Part shown: one piece after another, positions 46,039 through 60,561 of the stretch | How positions within the stretch are numbered: position 1 is the first letter of the stretch | Layout: every line of letters begins with the position of its first letter | NCBI GenBank assembly: GCA_024663395.1 | Contig: JANFAH010000054.1 | Span: 124,001-188,000, forward strand | Reading direction: 5' to 3' | From: Pisolithus tinctorius | Taxonomy: Eukaryota; Basidiomycota; Agaricomycetes; Boletales; Pisolithaceae | Length of the DNA: 64,000 nucleotides | The notes under the pieces: model-generated | Seen by the model: only the letters and a program-made list of their open reading frames with translations | What the model was told of the DNA's origin: nothing | The model's database searches: none | Translations under genes and position numbers: made by a program

Positions 46039-49000
46039 ATGATAATGCGGTTTTGGACCGCCCTCACATCACTATGGCTTGCGACACTTGTATTTTCTTC
46101 GCCCTACCAACCCGAGCTCGTCCAGTACAACTTTAACGTCAACCAAAACACAACTGACCCTACTCAGTACTATTCCACGCGCACGAACACGACTTACACC
46201 CCTTCACCCCAGAACTGGCGCGCCGTCCCAATCTACACCGTTCTCATGGACAAATTTGCCGATGGGGACCCTTCCAACAACGACTACTTCGGCACTATGT
46301 ACGAGTGGGACTGGAGAGAAACTCAACTTCGCTTCGGCGGGGATATCAAAGGTCTCACATCAAGACTCGACTACATTCAGGGAATGGGAATGAAAGCAAT
46401 CTATCTTTCCGGCACTATTTTCTTGAACATGATATGGCAGGCCGACAGTGCGCAGCATTCCTTCTTTTCATAGTTCATTTCTTTTTTGACGGCCGCCCTC
46501 CCAGGTTATTCACCCCTCGACTTCACCGTCTCAGATCCTCACTGGGGAACTATCGCTGACTGGGTTGAATTCGTAGATACCGTTCATTCTCGAGGAATGT
46601 ATATCATTCTCGACTTCACCGTCGGAACGATGGCCGACCTCATTGGCTTCTCTGGGTAAGTGCTCCTGCGAATCGGAGCGCCCTCGGGATAAAACTGTCA
46701 CCAGTTACCTAAATGTCTCCGCACCCTTTTATATCAATGAATACGACGTCGAATACAAGATGCCGAACTACATGCCGTGGAACTTTACGGAATATGCAGA
46801 TTTCCAGGTCTGTGTCTATTCTTGGTCATCTCCGTCCGCCCTGTAAACTGATCGCATCGGTTGCCATGGTCTATAGTTCAGTAACACCCGTAATACATCT
46901 TGCCAACTTCCCGTGTTTTGGAACGAGGACAGCACTATCGTGACAGGCGTCGAGGAGAATAATGGCTGTATGGATTCGGAATTCGACCAGTACGGTGACA
47001 TGGAGGCTTTCGGTGTCCACCCTGATTGGCAACGTCAACTTTCCAAATTTGCATCTGTACAGGACCGTTTGCGTGAATGGAAACCATCCGTCATGGCAAA
47101 ATTACCCGTCTTCTCGTGCATGGTCATCAAGGCGCTTGACATCGATGGTATTCGTGTAGACAAGTCCACTCAGGTCACGGTCGACGGTATGGCAGCGTGG
47201 GCGTCTGCCACTCGTGAGTGCGCTACGAAGCTAGGAAAATCAAACTTCCTCATTGCTGGAGAGGTGACGGGTGGTGACATATTTGGTGCTCTGTATTTGT
47301 AAGTTGGCGATACCAGGCGGGCTTGCCCATATTGACGAATGTAAAGGGGTCGTGGGCGAACTCAAACACAGCTTCCTCCAGGCTTCCTTCAAGCTGCCAA
47401 CCTCACGGAGTCGGACAATCAGTACTTTTTGCGCAATCAGGGCGACAATGGCTTGGACGGCTATGCATTCCACTACTCAATCTATCGTTCTCTCACGCGA
47501 TTCCTCGGAATGGATGGTAATTTGCAGGTCGCGTACGATCTCGATACTAACTTCATCACTGCATGGAATCAAATGTTTGTCAACGACGATTTTCTAAATG
47601 CGAACAATGGCGTTCTTGACCCGAGGCATTGGTATGGGACAAGCAACTTCGACGTATTTAGGTGGCCTAGTTTGGAGAACGGGACACTAAGGGGCGCCTT
47701 GGCGAGCTTTATCACGAATCTGGTCATGCCGGGTATCCCTCTCGTGAGCACCTTGTTGTTTCTAGTTTGGCTACCATTATCACTCAATCTGTTTCAGTGG
47801 TATTTTGGTGAGGAACAGAACTTTTACCTCTACGACTCCACGGCGAACAATTACCTCTACGGGTATGCTTAAGTGGTTCCTTTGTTCAGCAGGTTTTGAC
47901 CAATGAATTCCAGGCGTCAGGCAATGTTCAGCAACAAAGCTTGGCAACGGCATGGTTGCTACAAGCTTGGGTCGGCCCAATATTTCAACATGCCCTTGGA
48001 GTCGGCTCTCATGGGGTGTGAGGATGACTGGAATTCGCTGGACCACTTCGACCCCACAGCAGACATGTTGCGCTTTACCAAGCACATGTTGTACCTCCGC
48101 AATGTCTACGGTGCCCTACAGGACGGTTTGAACGTCGTCCAGCGTGGTAACTGGACATATTACATACAGCGGCCAGGTTCGAACGGCACCGCTACAGAAA
48201 TGGGTCTTTGGTCGGTCTCTCGCGCGGGCCTTTCGGGTATACAGAACTTGACTGGAACGCACACTGATCAAGTTTGGATCCTGTATTCCAACTTGAACAC
48301 CTCCTACACGTGGACATACGACTGTAAGAGTACGCTGTGGATTTCAACTCCCTACGAATCCGGCACTGTTGTCAGGAACCTTCTTGCGCCATATGAAAAT
48401 TACACACTCGCTGAATCTGGGTCGTCTTATTATGCGAATGGCACCGCGCCATATTACGGATGCATGTCCAGCATCACGCTTGATCCCTATGGCATGAAAG
48501 TGCTCGTTCCTGACACTGAGTGGGTATCCCCCCCTCCAATGATAACACGCTTCCTACCCGGGCATGATGCTCGTATCCAAGTGACATCCGATAGTCCCAA
48601 CGCGACGACGATCGACCTCACCCTCGAGTTTAACCTCGAAATGTCATGCACCAGTGTTACAAATTCGCTGACCTTCAATATGTCGTCGTCGGGAATCGGT
48701 GGACAGCCTACGCTGGATACGAACTCAGTTGCATGTGCAGCTGTTACGAATCCCTTGACATCGCCGCTGAGTGTTGTGGCGCCCTCGACCTGGTCGTGGT
48801 CAGGGACTTTGAACAACGTGCCAGACGGAATTTTGGAAATCATTGTAAACAACCCAACGACGGAGGATGGGACCGCTTCGACTGGGGTGCGTACAGTGTT
48901 TTATCTTTTTCACTTCCAAGCTCATGTTGTCCGTAGGCAGTCGATCATTTGTTGGTGCGAAAGGGCACAGCGGACAATATTATGGTTTTCCCTGAGTCTG

Positions 49001-52000
49001 ACTACGACAACTCTGCTTTCGAGTACACCAACGGAGAGTACAAGTTCACACATAAGGCGTATGGTGCGGACATGTTCAGATACTCTGGTACTTTTGGGAG
49101 GTCGTGGTCAAACTGGACGAATTGGGAGAATGTTACCACCATCCCTTCCAGCGTTTTCACTAACTCGTCCAACTTCTGGACTGGGCAGCATATCATGGTA
49201 CAATGTAAGACGATATCTTTTCTTAAGTTTATTTCTGATTATGACCACTGTTGTCTTAGACTGGAATGCGGCGATCACCAGTGCTAGTGTAGTCACGCAC
49301 GCTGACCTCGGCTACGACACACAACGTCGCGTCCCCCAGTTCCTTGCTCGTGGACCGTATAACAGCTGGGGCTACGACCAGGGCCTTCCCTCTCTGATGA
49401 ACCATGTCGGTAATGGATTATGGCAGCTCGAAATCATGGCTCAGTGGCCAACATACGTGCAAGTCAACGTGTTTGGCTATGATGACTATTACTACGGTGA
49501 CGTTGACGGTGACGGTGTCATGGACCGCCTACCTCCTAATACCGTCGCTCCCAACTACCTTAACATGTCCGCACCGCCGTGGCCAGCGCTCTCCTGGTCT
49601 TTGACTATTGATGACCAAACCTTGGAGTGGTCGTTGCAGCCTCTCGGCCAAGCGTCGCTCGGCGCTATCATGTTCGGTCTTCTTGCATCGATTCCATTGG
49701 TTACGGGTATCATCGCCGCTGCTATCTTCATGTGGTCCTTCTATGGTATCCGTCACAACCGCTATGGTGTTAAATCATCAAAAGGCGCTAGCAAGTACAT
49801 CCCTATCCTTGGTAGCCTGGGAAGCAGATCGATGGCAGACCTCAACCACATGCCCATCAGTGAGAAGTTCTTCGGGCACAGGCATTCTTCCGGCGAGATC
49901 ATCGGCTGGCCTGAAGACAAGGATAAAAGGCGCAAGGTTCTCATTTCGACTCTCGAATATGAAATATTTGACTGGAAAGCCAAAGTTAAAATCGGTGGTC
50001 TTGGTGTCATGTCGTCACTTATGGGCAAGGCAATGACGGACGTAGACTTGATCTGGGTTGTACCCAAGGTCAAGGACGTCGAGTACCCTCCAGGCGACCC
50101 TGCAGAACCCATTGAAGTTATCATTTTTGGGGAACCATACCTAATCGAGGTCGAGACACATGTTTTGGACAACATTACTTGGGTAATTCTGGACAGTCCC
50201 GTCTTCCGAGCGCAAACAAAATCCGATCCATACCCCCCGCGGATGGACGACCTCAGTTCGGCCATCTTCTACTCAACGTGGAACCAGGCCATCGCTACAA
50301 CTATACGTCGATTCCCCGGCATTGATATCTACCATATCAACGACTACCACGGTGCACTAGCACCCATATACCTTCTCCCTAAGGTAATACCTGTTTGCTT
50401 GTCCCTGCACAACGCCGAGTTCCAAGGTTTGTGGCCGCTTCGTACGAAGGAAGAGATGAAGGAAGTCTGCTCGGCATTCAACATCAGCAAGGAGCACTGC
50501 ACCAAATACGTTCAGTTTGGAAACACGTTTAATCTGTTGCACGCGGCTGCTTCGTTCATTAGCGTGCACCAAAAGAGTATCGGTGTTGCAGGTGTGTCGG
50601 ACAAATATGGAAAACGTAGTTGGGCGCGATACCCTGCGTTGTGGACCCTCAAACACGTTGATTCGTTGCCTAACCCTGATCCCACGGATATCGCAGCACT
50701 CGATGAGAACCCGATTGCAGTTCGGGATATTCAAATCGATCAAGAAGCAGAAGCAAAGAGGCCGGAGTTGAAGCGACAAGCGCAGGAATGGGCTGGTATC
50801 AAGCAGGACCCCAATGCCGACCTTTTCGTGTTCGTTGGCCGTTGGTCTAAGCAGAAGGGTGTTGATCTCATTGCTGATGTCATGCCATCGCTGTATGTTA
50901 TTTTCATGCAAGTTTTATGCGACCCTCCTGATAGTTTTTTCTAGCCTCGAGAAACGGCCCTCTATCCAAGTCATCTGTATCGGTCCTGTCATCGACTTGT
51001 TTGGCCGTTTCGCAGCGGAGAAGCTTGCTCGCCTTATGGAAATGTACCCCGATCGTGTCTATTCCAAGCCAGAATTCACTGCCCTACCGCCCTATATATT
51101 TAGTGGCGCTGACTTCGCACTGATTCCGTCTCGTGATGAACCGTTTGGTCTCGTAGCTGTCGAGTTTGGTCGGAAAGGCGCTCTTGGTGTTGGTAGTCGG
51201 CTTGGCGGTCTTGGTCTGATGCCTGGATGGGTATGTGTGCGAATTATGCATGTTTTTCCGTGAGCTCATGACATCTGTTCATTTTACAGTGGTTCCCGGT
51301 CGAGTCGACTTCCACGGCTCACATGTTGTCTCAGCTCTCCAAGACGATTAAGTTAGCCCTCAAGTCAACAGAAGAAGAGCGTGCTATTCTTCGTGCTCGT
51401 TCGGCGGTGCAGCGATTCCCAGTTATTGAGTGGCGACAGAAGATGGAAGATTTCCACAAACGCAGTATCCAAGCTAGCCGTCGCCAAGCAGGACCTAACG
51501 CCTGGCGAGAGTCAGACTGCGGAATGGTTGTTTCCCGGCCTCTTGAAGACACGGATGATTGGAATCCCGTTCAGCAAGGCACGCCCGCTCAACCTGATTG
51601 GGATGCTCAGAGCGCAGCTTCATCACCTAGGTTCCCGGTGTCACCACTTTCTCAAGTGTCCACTCCTCGAGATGAAAGTCACCTTGCTGCACCTTCTAGG
51701 TTCAACCTTGATCCTAGTTCGTCCCACTCCGATCACTCGGACGACGATTATGCCTCCCGGGGAAGCGTAGCAACTAGCAAACAAGGATATGACGACTTTT
51801 TGGAGAGGGCAAACCGCATAATTGCCAAGGAACAGCGACATGTTGCTGATCCATTCTTGGAGACGCCCCAGAAACCATTTGGCTTAAGTTCACGTAGGAC
51901 TTCGATGGAGTCGATCAGTACCATTGTCGAGGACAAGACAAATTCCCCCCTGAACAAGGCCATTGCATCGGTAAGCGACCTTATGTCAGAGCTTACTTCC

Positions 52001-54171
52001 ACTGTCTAACGTCCTTTTCTAGTTCACGGATTCCGACGGTGGTGTCGCTCATGAATTCGCCCAAAAGTTGCAAACGCTTAGTGCCGATAACTCAAAGGGA
52101 GAACTCTCGATCGAGAAGTTCCTCACAAAATCAGAGGAACTTTTCTTCGATCGGGTGCGCAAAGAGAAGCTTTCGAGCGCTGCGAGTTACATATCATCGA
52201 AAAGAGAGTCCATGTGGAGCATGCCTGGAACGGTTGACGAACCCTCCCGCCCGACATGTAAGCTTTTCTTATAATGCTTTTCTAATCGTGCTCAGCCTTG
52301 GTTGTAGCCCCTGGTACTCCCAGTGCGCACCCCTTCGCCAACGAAAGCGGACTTCTTCCTCCGAATGAGGTCGTCGTCATGAACAGAATTCAGATTGCTT
52401 TGGCTCGAGAAGTCGGTGGCTGGCCTTTATACACGATTATTATTGCCATTGGCCAGGTAATCTCTTGTTCCATTCTATTTTGAGACGTCTTTTGCTCACA
52501 CCCTGTAGATGTTGGCTGCCAACAGTTACCAGATGACGTTGCTCGGTGGACAAAATTACTCCGACAACCTACAGCTTTACGTGCTCGGCGCTGTATTTTT
52601 GGTGTCATCTGCCGTTTGGTATGCTTTCTTCCGTTTCAAGCCGTCGGTCTATGTCCTCTCCGCTCCTTGGCTCTTTTACGGAATGGCTTTCTTCCTCATC
52701 GGTATTCCCTCTCTGAACTCCAAACTCAATGGCACGCACACCATTGTGGCGGATATTGCAACCTGGTTGTATGCTGTCGCTTCGGCAGCCGCTTTCGCTT
52801 TCTTCGGTCTGAACTTTGGTGAAGAAGCTGTACGTATTTGTTTTCTGGGTGAACTTTATTCAAAACAATTTTTTATGTAGGGCGCTGCAGCTCAAGTTTG
52901 GATTTTGCGCGCATGCATTGTCCAGGGATCTCAGCAAATTTGGGTGGCTGCCTTGTGGTACTGGGGTAGCACGCTGAATAGTGCGCAACCGGGGAAAGTT
53001 TCACCATGGTGGATCGTATTGATAGTTTGGCCCCTGGCGATTCTTTCCTTCTTGTTCGCTTATCTCATGCTCTACGGCCTACCAGGCAAGTCTATGAGCG
53101 TGTAGACTGCTACTGAGTGGATGCTGACCAACCTGCAGATTACTACCGACAGACACCACCAAAGGTTCCCAACTTCTTAAAGACACTGTTCCGCCGGAAG
53201 CTGGTCTTGTGGTATGCTTTCAGTGTTGAGACCGACCTGAAGAGGACACTCATTTCTTTCTTAGGTTCCTCGTGTCTGAAATTCTTCGTGATTACTGGCT
53301 CAGCGGAGTAGGTGGCCTGACCTAATTTTTTTATGCTCTCGACTCAAGTGTTTACCTAGCCGTATGGTCGAAACTGGAGTTTCCTATGGAGCGTCAACAT
53401 ACCGACGTGGCAGACACTACTACTTATCATTATCTTCTTCATTGGAGTCTGGGCCCTGATGCTCGTCGTGTTAATACACTTTAGCAAGACCCATACTTGG
53501 ATGTTACCTGTGTTTGCCGTTGGCCTAGGAGCTCCACGTTGGTGCCAGGTAATATCGTATTTCGAAAATTTTGTTTACTACTGACACCCTCCCCTTCAGA
53601 TCCTCTGGGGCACATCTTCGCTGGCATTGTACATACCTTGGGCGGGATCTGCAGGGCCATACCTCGGACTTTCTCTGTGGCTATGGCTTGGTGTGTTGGA
53701 CGCAGTCCAAGGCGTTGGTCTGGGTATGATTCTACTCCAGGTACGAGGCACAATAATGGAGGGGAGAACGATATTCTGATGACCAGTTAGACACTTTCAC
53801 GTCTACATGTGTGCGCGACACTTGCATTCTCCCAAGTCATTGGCGCTGTTTGTGTTATGGTTGCCCGTGCGACGGCACCGAACAGTATCGGTCCTGGAAG
53901 CGTCTTCCCTGATGTTGGCACTTGGGACTTCTCTTCAGGACTGAAAGGTACGAGCATTACGTTGGACTACTTTGTGCGGTTTGTACTAAGCACAAAACGT
54001 AGGGAGCCCAATGGCTTCTGCAGCCTTCTGGATCGCTCTGATCTGTCAACTGGTCATCGTCTTGGGATACTTCTGGTTCTACCGCAAGGAACAACTCTGT
54101 GAGTAGTTGAACGCCCCTATGGCACCGCAGTCGCACTCATTCCCTTTCTCTCAACTACAGCTCGCCCATAG
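46039..54171 (+). CDS. AGS1: Cell-wall alpha-1,3-glucan synthase
   Basis: The product is about 2,400 residues over roughly 18 exons. Order: signal peptide ([20 protein letters not shown]), an extracellular GH13 amylase-like domain ([31 protein letters not shown]; 46.2-48.2 kb), a beta-rich segment to 49.6 kb, a single membrane helix (about 49.68-49.75 kb), a cytosolic GT5 glycogen-synthase-like domain ([27 protein letters not shown] at about 51.13 kb), a Ser-rich linker, and a C-terminal multi-helix membrane part to RKEQLSRP. This is the architecture of Ags1/Mok1, which polymerises and exports alpha-1,3-glucan. Sampled introns all keep frame, for example 46448-46504. The stop is TAG at 54169-54171. 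A second ATG at 46045 is possible. Confidence 0.96.
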
Positions 54172-54808
54172 TCACGCTTCGCATTTTCCCAACATCTTAC
54201 ACCATTTCAATCCTATATCTAACATAAAAGTGATCTCATTGACCCTACCCGGACTTGTATTCCAAGTATAGACTTGCATTCCTTGCTATCACTGCCTGAC
54301 GCGTTCCTTCGTTTTTTCCTGGACACTATACTAGGACGCTGTCACATAGTTAAAAACTGCGACTAATAGGTTACTACGGACTTGCTCTCGTCATACATAC
54401 TCGCTAGATACTCTGTAAGTAGATCCATCTGGCGTCACATACCTTGTGTCCTCTAGTGTCCATACGGTCTGTTGTAATGTTTTGACAATACTTAGGAAGT
54501 GAAATCACTTGTTCTCGCTGGCAATCGTCCACTCCGTGCCAAAGAATCTCCACTGCCACAATGGATTACACAACCCAAAGGACCTTACCAGGCATACAAC
54601 TCGTTTCCAATACAAAGGATCAGAATTCAAGTGTACACACGAGATTCAGTCCAATGCAATAAGAGCGATATTTGCCAGGAATACCGAAGGAGATCGGATA
54701 GTAGTGCGACTGTGAGTCGCTGAGGCTTTGCCTTGGATACTACAAGGTATATTCTAATACGAAAGGAAATTACAATATGCATAGGAATACAACCAATATG
54801 TACGCTCT
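54172..54808. other. Convergent 3' spacer, nothing recognised
   Basis: This lies between the ends of the glucan synthase and histone H2B genes. Only short frames without homology are present. It should hold both polyadenylation regions. Confidence 0.5.
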
Positions 54809-55466
<658 letters not shown>

Positions 55467-55854
55467 TTGTGCTAAGGGTTACACAATCTACAAGGTATTG
55501 GACTATCATGACCGAATTAGCTTGTTTCAGGTGTACAAAAGACAGACCATTTCACATACCAAATGTACTATTGACGCTTGCCACAGCAAGGTGGTGGTGG
55601 TGGTACGAGGGAAAGGGTGCAGTTGGGCGTACCCATGGCCGCGTTCAGCTTTATGAACCCATCCAATTCAAGGTCCGCTACGAAGTGGGACTCACGTGTC
55701 ATTAAACAGACCGCGCTATGTCACGCGACAGTCACACTGCCAGTTTGTCACGTTCACATGATCACGTCAGCATCCTTCACTGTCTAGTACATAGCAAGCA
55801 AGAGCAGGGCATATGAATCGGTATACTGCTGTAGATTAATGTTCGTAGCACGAA
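55467..55854. promoter_or_regulatory. Histone H2B promoter region
   Basis: This is 388 bp between H2B and the end of the sphingoid-base kinase gene. A CCAAT pentamer occurs at about 55660-55664 and a CACGTG core at about 55694-55699. Neither is proven functional. No gene is seen on the plus strand here. Confidence 0.4.
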
Positions 55855-57767
55855 TTACGACTCCTGTTTTAACTTGGTCCCGCTCTCTTCATCAAAAGTG
55901 AACTCTGGCGCATAGTATGGGAATGGGCTCAGCAGCGTGCCGAGGCAAGGTAACACCTCCACATGGAATTCCTGCATCGGGAATAGTTCGCCGTCGACCA
56001 CCAACACCCCGCGCGACTGGGCGTGCGGCTTTGCAGAGTAGGCGGAAGCTTTGAAGTAGCGGTTCTGGGTTTCTCGTGAGCGTGCGCTGGGGCAGTGCAG
56101 TCTGAAAGACGTACTGTGCTATACCAATAGCAGCGTCCCTTGTCAGCTCCATCCATAGAGGCGAGTAAATCTTTCCGGGATATCTGGAGTAGCCGCCATC
56201 AGCAGGGAAGAACGCGACTAACAAGGTCCCTACAATTTCTTGTATAGCTATGTCGATCACTCCATCATCTGGTTGTGATACCGGGAACTGCATAAGAGAA
56301 CTGAGAGAGGGAATCAAATACTTCGGAAGTCTTCGGAGAGTAAATCTCCTACCGACTGACGTATGGTCCCTTGCCGGCATATACCCACAGACAAGGTTTA
56401 TCGTACTTTATCCAGGTATCTCCAGGCGATCCGGGGTCATGGGTATCGTCCAACGACGGTGACAAGGGCACAACGGATATGTCAGAAGATAAACCGGCAC
56501 GCCGTGCACGGACGGCATTAGCCATTTTCATTTTATCCTGTTCCGCCAGTTTGATAGAGAGCTCCATTTTGCAAGTGGGCAACGTGACGACTACAAAATA
56601 CAGGTTAGAATTTGACGTGGTCCAGGATAGAAGCCTGCTTACCACTGCGGAGGAATCCGAGGACGAACCGGAGATCCCCCATCCATCGCAGATGCTCGGT
56701 TTCGATATCGATATCGGCCATGAGGCCAACTGTTTGTGACATGAATGACAGACGTTTCTGATTTCCTTGGGTAAATGCAAACAGATCGACTTTCAAAGGA
56801 TGACCTATGATTGGAAGAAATATCAAAGATGGAGTCATTTTCGCGTTGGTTCTAGCAAACCTTTCAGGACGTTGAGGGCAGCCGCACGCGGATCCAATCC
56901 ATCCTGAAGACCGAGGAGGTTCAATGACAGTCCATTCCCAGACCCAGCAGGAATGGGTGCTATTGGGACACAGAAAGCCATGTCTGGTTGTCCATGTTTA
57001 GATAATCCATTCAGGACCTCGTGTATCAGCCCGTCGCCCGAAACGACGACCATCGCGTCGGTGTCTAGACTCAAATCCTGAGCAATCTCCATGGCATGGT
57101 TTGGGTGTGTGGTATCTGTAAATAGTGAATTAACGAAGCCGTGGAACGCAACTGACAACTGCATACAAGTCACATCGAGAATACAACCTGCCGCGCTCAG
57201 TATCGGCTCCACCTTGTCTGTGAATATCGAGCATGCCTGTCCCTGCCAGAGTTACTCAGAAGGTGATGACAGCGATGATCATAATTATTTGAAGCATACC
57301 CGGCCACCACGCGGATTGATGAGAACTTTCAATTTCTTGGGTGGACTTCTACCTGAGCTGAGATGAGAGATGATGGATCCCGTTGGAGAAATGCACAAAC
57401 CATCGTAAGCAGCAGCCATGGCAGCCTCACACCATTGCTTGGCGAGCCTGCTATCCTTGTCACCAAGACTGCCTTTGACGCGAATCAAAGAGAGACCATG
57501 TCTGGGTGACTTTCGAGCCAGATACGATACCTCTATAGCATCCGAAGAGGTGGTGGCCGCGACCACGTTCCTCAGAGAGACTTGGGTCACCGTGGTGCTC
57601 GCCTTGGACCCTAGGAAGGGAAGGCGAGATCCGGACGACTGCCGCCTGGTCGAGGTATTGCTGGTGCCCACAGTTATGTCGAGAGATGCTTCGGTAAGCT
57701 TCAGTACAATCGAGGTCCCTTTATTACTATTGTCATTGTCGGTGAGGGTAAGTTCTCGTGTGGACAT
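55855..57767 (-). CDS. LCB4: Sphingoid long-chain base kinase
   Basis: The start is the ATG at 57767 and the stop TAA at 55855-55857, with at least six introns. Residues 1-130 form a PH-like N-terminal region. The diacylglycerol-kinase catalytic domain follows: KVLINPRGG, then MVVVSGDGLIHEVLNG (the SGDG nucleotide motif), PIPAGSGNGLSLN, and SQTVGLMADIDIETEHLRWMG. The C-terminal part contains QPDDGVIDIAI and VLVVDGELFPMQEFHVEV, matching Lcb4/Lcb5 and sphingosine kinases. The enzyme phosphorylates sphingoid bases at membranes, making signals and feeding sphingolipid breakdown. The last intron (about 56.06-56.12 kb) could not be placed uniquely. Confidence 0.92.
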
Positions 57768-58097
57768 CGTTGTTTCCTTCCGCCCAGTATGCCGACCGCT
57801 GGCCTAGTCTTAACTCTTACCCGCTAAATACCAACTCTGAACCCCCTCAACGTCACAGGGTGCTGCGTTTGACTTAGCAAGTCAAGTTGGTTTGCCGTTG
57901 TTTGCGGTTGGAGACGCTGTAGAAAGCAAGGCTGTGGTCAGTTTCAGGGGACGCAGTGCAAGACATTGCAAGAAATTTGAATATGCCGTTGAACATAATT
58001 CGGAGTTGTTGTGAGTCTGCTCTCGGTGATGCGGTGATGCGGAGAAACCGGAAGTGCCTTGGATCCAGAGACGGTCTGCCACTGACCCAGGTGCATC
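57768..58097. other. Divergent promoter region, no gene
   Basis: This separates the start codons of the sphingoid-base kinase (-) and the methyltransferase (+). Nothing else is recognised. Confidence 0.5.
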
Positions 58098-59146
58098 ATG
58101 TCGAACGTTCATGCACTCGCTCAGTCTGGCTTCGGCACTGGTACGAATGAACTTTATGATCGGTGAGTTATGTCTGTCTTCCAAGAAATTGGAAGGGTAC
58201 CTTAGCGAGCCCCTGCATTCATAGCGTTCGGCCATCCTATCCAACTCAATCCCTCACATTCATCAAGTCCATCAACCCTAAGTCAGAGCCCCTGAATATA
58301 GTGGAGTGCGTCTACTGCATCTATTTACATCCTACTCAAACAAGTGCGATAAATGCACAATCAGAATCGGGGCAGGAACAGGACTTTTTACGCGTGCTTT
58401 GATATCTCATCCAGGCTGGACATCTTACATCGCGAGGTTGAGAGCTGTAGATCCCAGCGAGGGCATGAGAAAAGTGTGGTCCGAAAAAGTTACTGCAGAG
58501 AATGCAACTGTCGAAGATGGGACGTTCGAGAGCACGGAAGTCCCAGATGGATGGGCCGACCTTATAATCATCGCGCAGGTCAGCAGAGTTTAAAAAACCC
58601 GACACCCGTGCCGCTCCTTATTTACATCGCCAGGCTTTTCATTGGTGTCCCGATTATGACAAGGCATGCGCCGAGTTTTCCCGAATTTTGAAAAAAGATG
58701 GGTCGGTCGTTTTCATATGGAACCTTGAGGACAGGTGAGTCACTTCCTATCTCTCCAAGGACGCCTGTGGTTATGTCTGGCACAGAGATCGCGCTGGCTG
58801 GGTTGCTCAGCTGCGTGAGCGAATCGAGCGCCACGAACAAGGAACCCCCCAGTTCCGCCTCGGTCTATGGCGTGAGGCGTTCACCACGCCCTCGTACCTT
58901 CAGAACTTCGGGGAACCACGTGAAAACGTTTGGGAGCACCATCTCGTCACGACAGAAAGTCTTTGTGTGGACCGAGCCCTGAGTAAGAGTTACATTGCTA
59001 TCCTGCCTCCCGAAGAGAAGGACAAGGCAGTATCGGATCTCAAGACTATTTTAGCTAGAGGTGATGATAGAGTATGGGTGGACAAGAACCAAGGTACCTT
59101 TGAATACCCCTATAAAACCTATGTAGTAGTATCTAGGAAGAAGTAA
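58098..59146 (+). CDS. Class I SAM-dependent methyltransferase (type 11)
   Basis: Exons: 58098-58162, 58225-58305, 58365-58578, 58634-58734, 58786-59146 (273 residues). The SAM-binding motif I is VEIGAGTGLFTRAL (about residues 46-59), the acidic end of strand 2 is RAVDPSEGM, and motif IV is GWADLIIIAQAFHWCPDYD. The C-terminal half has GLWREAFTTPSYLQ. It resembles small fungal methyltransferases of the Crg1/trans-aconitate type, but the substrate cannot be read from the sequence. It is probably cytosolic, since no targeting signal is seen. Confidence 0.88.
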
Positions 59147-59454
59147 TGTTGCGATAGCAAAAAGAGACGGTACATAGACTCGGAATGATTAGGTGTTGAT
59201 ACCTGCTATATTTCTTGTAGCCAGAATGCAGAAGTTCGTCAACATACATCGCAAAAGCAGTGGCCAACGCATACCAACAAACTCGAGCTTACACGACGAA
59301 AGCCTTGTTCAAGCTTCGCACGAGTCGCCTCGCTGTCTACCCGGACAATTAGCGTGGTAATCTCATATGTACACAAGTGAGCAACATACCGCTGGTTCCG
59401 CGTCGGGCGTTTCACGATTATGCAGATACAAGAAGTTTATGAGATCCTACAACT
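59147..59454. other. Intergenic spacer, nothing recognised
   Basis: This lies between the methyltransferase stop and the HTD2 start on the same strand. No open frame of note and no RNA gene is seen. Confidence 0.45.
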
Positions 59455-60561
59455 ATGGCGTCGACCACGTTTGGTTTTTGGTCCAAGTCATTGCGGCCCC
59501 CAGCACGTTGTCATTGTCGCGCACTAAGCGTGCTCAACACTGCAACCCTCGACAGATGGATCTCTGACAGCAAGTCTCTTACACTGACGGACACATTCAC
59601 GCCGACCCATCTCGCTGACTTGCATATCACCTTACCCACTCGCGACGGCACGCGCGGACGACCATATCATCCCCCTGAAGTGGGAGCCCCACTGGGCTAC
59701 GGACATCATCTAGCCTTCTTCCATCCTCGCAACCCGGAGGCTGTTCTGCGTCCCGATGGGACTGATGCCGAGTTCTGTCCACCTGAGCCGTTCACACGGC
59801 GTATGTGGGCGGGAGGCACGATGGAATGGAGCTCGGATCCACGTAATGCTCTGAAGGTCGGCGAGACGGCGCGCGCTGTCTCCAAAATTGCCCGTGTCGA
59901 GAAGAAAGGGTTTGACACTGACGATCCGAAGGCAAACCCGATGCTCGTTGTGACCCAACGTATTGAGGTTACTATGAATGGCCGTACCGAACCGTCTGTC
60001 ATCGAAGAGAGGTCTCACGTGTACCTTGCTTCTGGAGGTAGCAAACGTACGGTTAAGAATGGTATGAGCGTCCGGTACCTCGAGTGTCTTCATGACTTGT
60101 CCAGAGTACAATAGTGTTCTCACTACCCGTCCAACAGTGCAAGGCTTGCCGAAGCCTGATTTCTCGTTTACCTACAAGCCCTCACTGACCACCCTATTCC
60201 GTTTTTCCGCATTAACATTCAATGGCCATTATATTCACCTGGACAAAACCTATGCCCAGGAGCACGAAGGATATCCGGGTTAGTGTCTTTTACCGTCCTA
60301 TTCTCCGTTTTTGTTCATCAGCACACCCCAAAAGAACGACTCGTCCACGGTCCTCTCACGGCTCTCATGTTACTCGAGGTTCTACTATTCAACCAGCCAG
60401 AATTGCGGTTACGCACATTTGGCTACCGTGCCCGCAATCCTATCATCGTCGATCGTCAATGTACAATCCACGGTGCCTTCACAGGAGAGAATACGGCAGA
60501 ATTATGGTGTGAGGATGCCGAAAGGGTCATAGGCGTGACTGGTAGTGTCAGCTTTTCGTAA
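59455..60561 (+). CDS. HTD2: Mitochondrial 3-hydroxyacyl-thioester dehydratase HTD2
   Basis: Exons: 59455-60061, 60105-60278, 60335-60561 (335 residues). The N-terminus (FGFWSKSLRPPARCHCRALS) is basic and Ser-rich, a mitochondrial presequence. Conserved features are PLGYGHHLAFF, RRMWAGGTMEW, FRFSALTFNGHYIHLDKTYA and the hot-dog segment ERLVHGPLTALMLLE, matching fungal Htd2 and related MaoC-like dehydratases. The enzyme dehydrates 3-hydroxyacyl-ACP in mitochondrial type II fatty acid synthesis, which supplies octanoate for lipoic acid. The first intron is short (43 bp) but keeps frame. Peroxisomal or other acyl-CoA hydratase activity is an alternative. Confidence 0.88.
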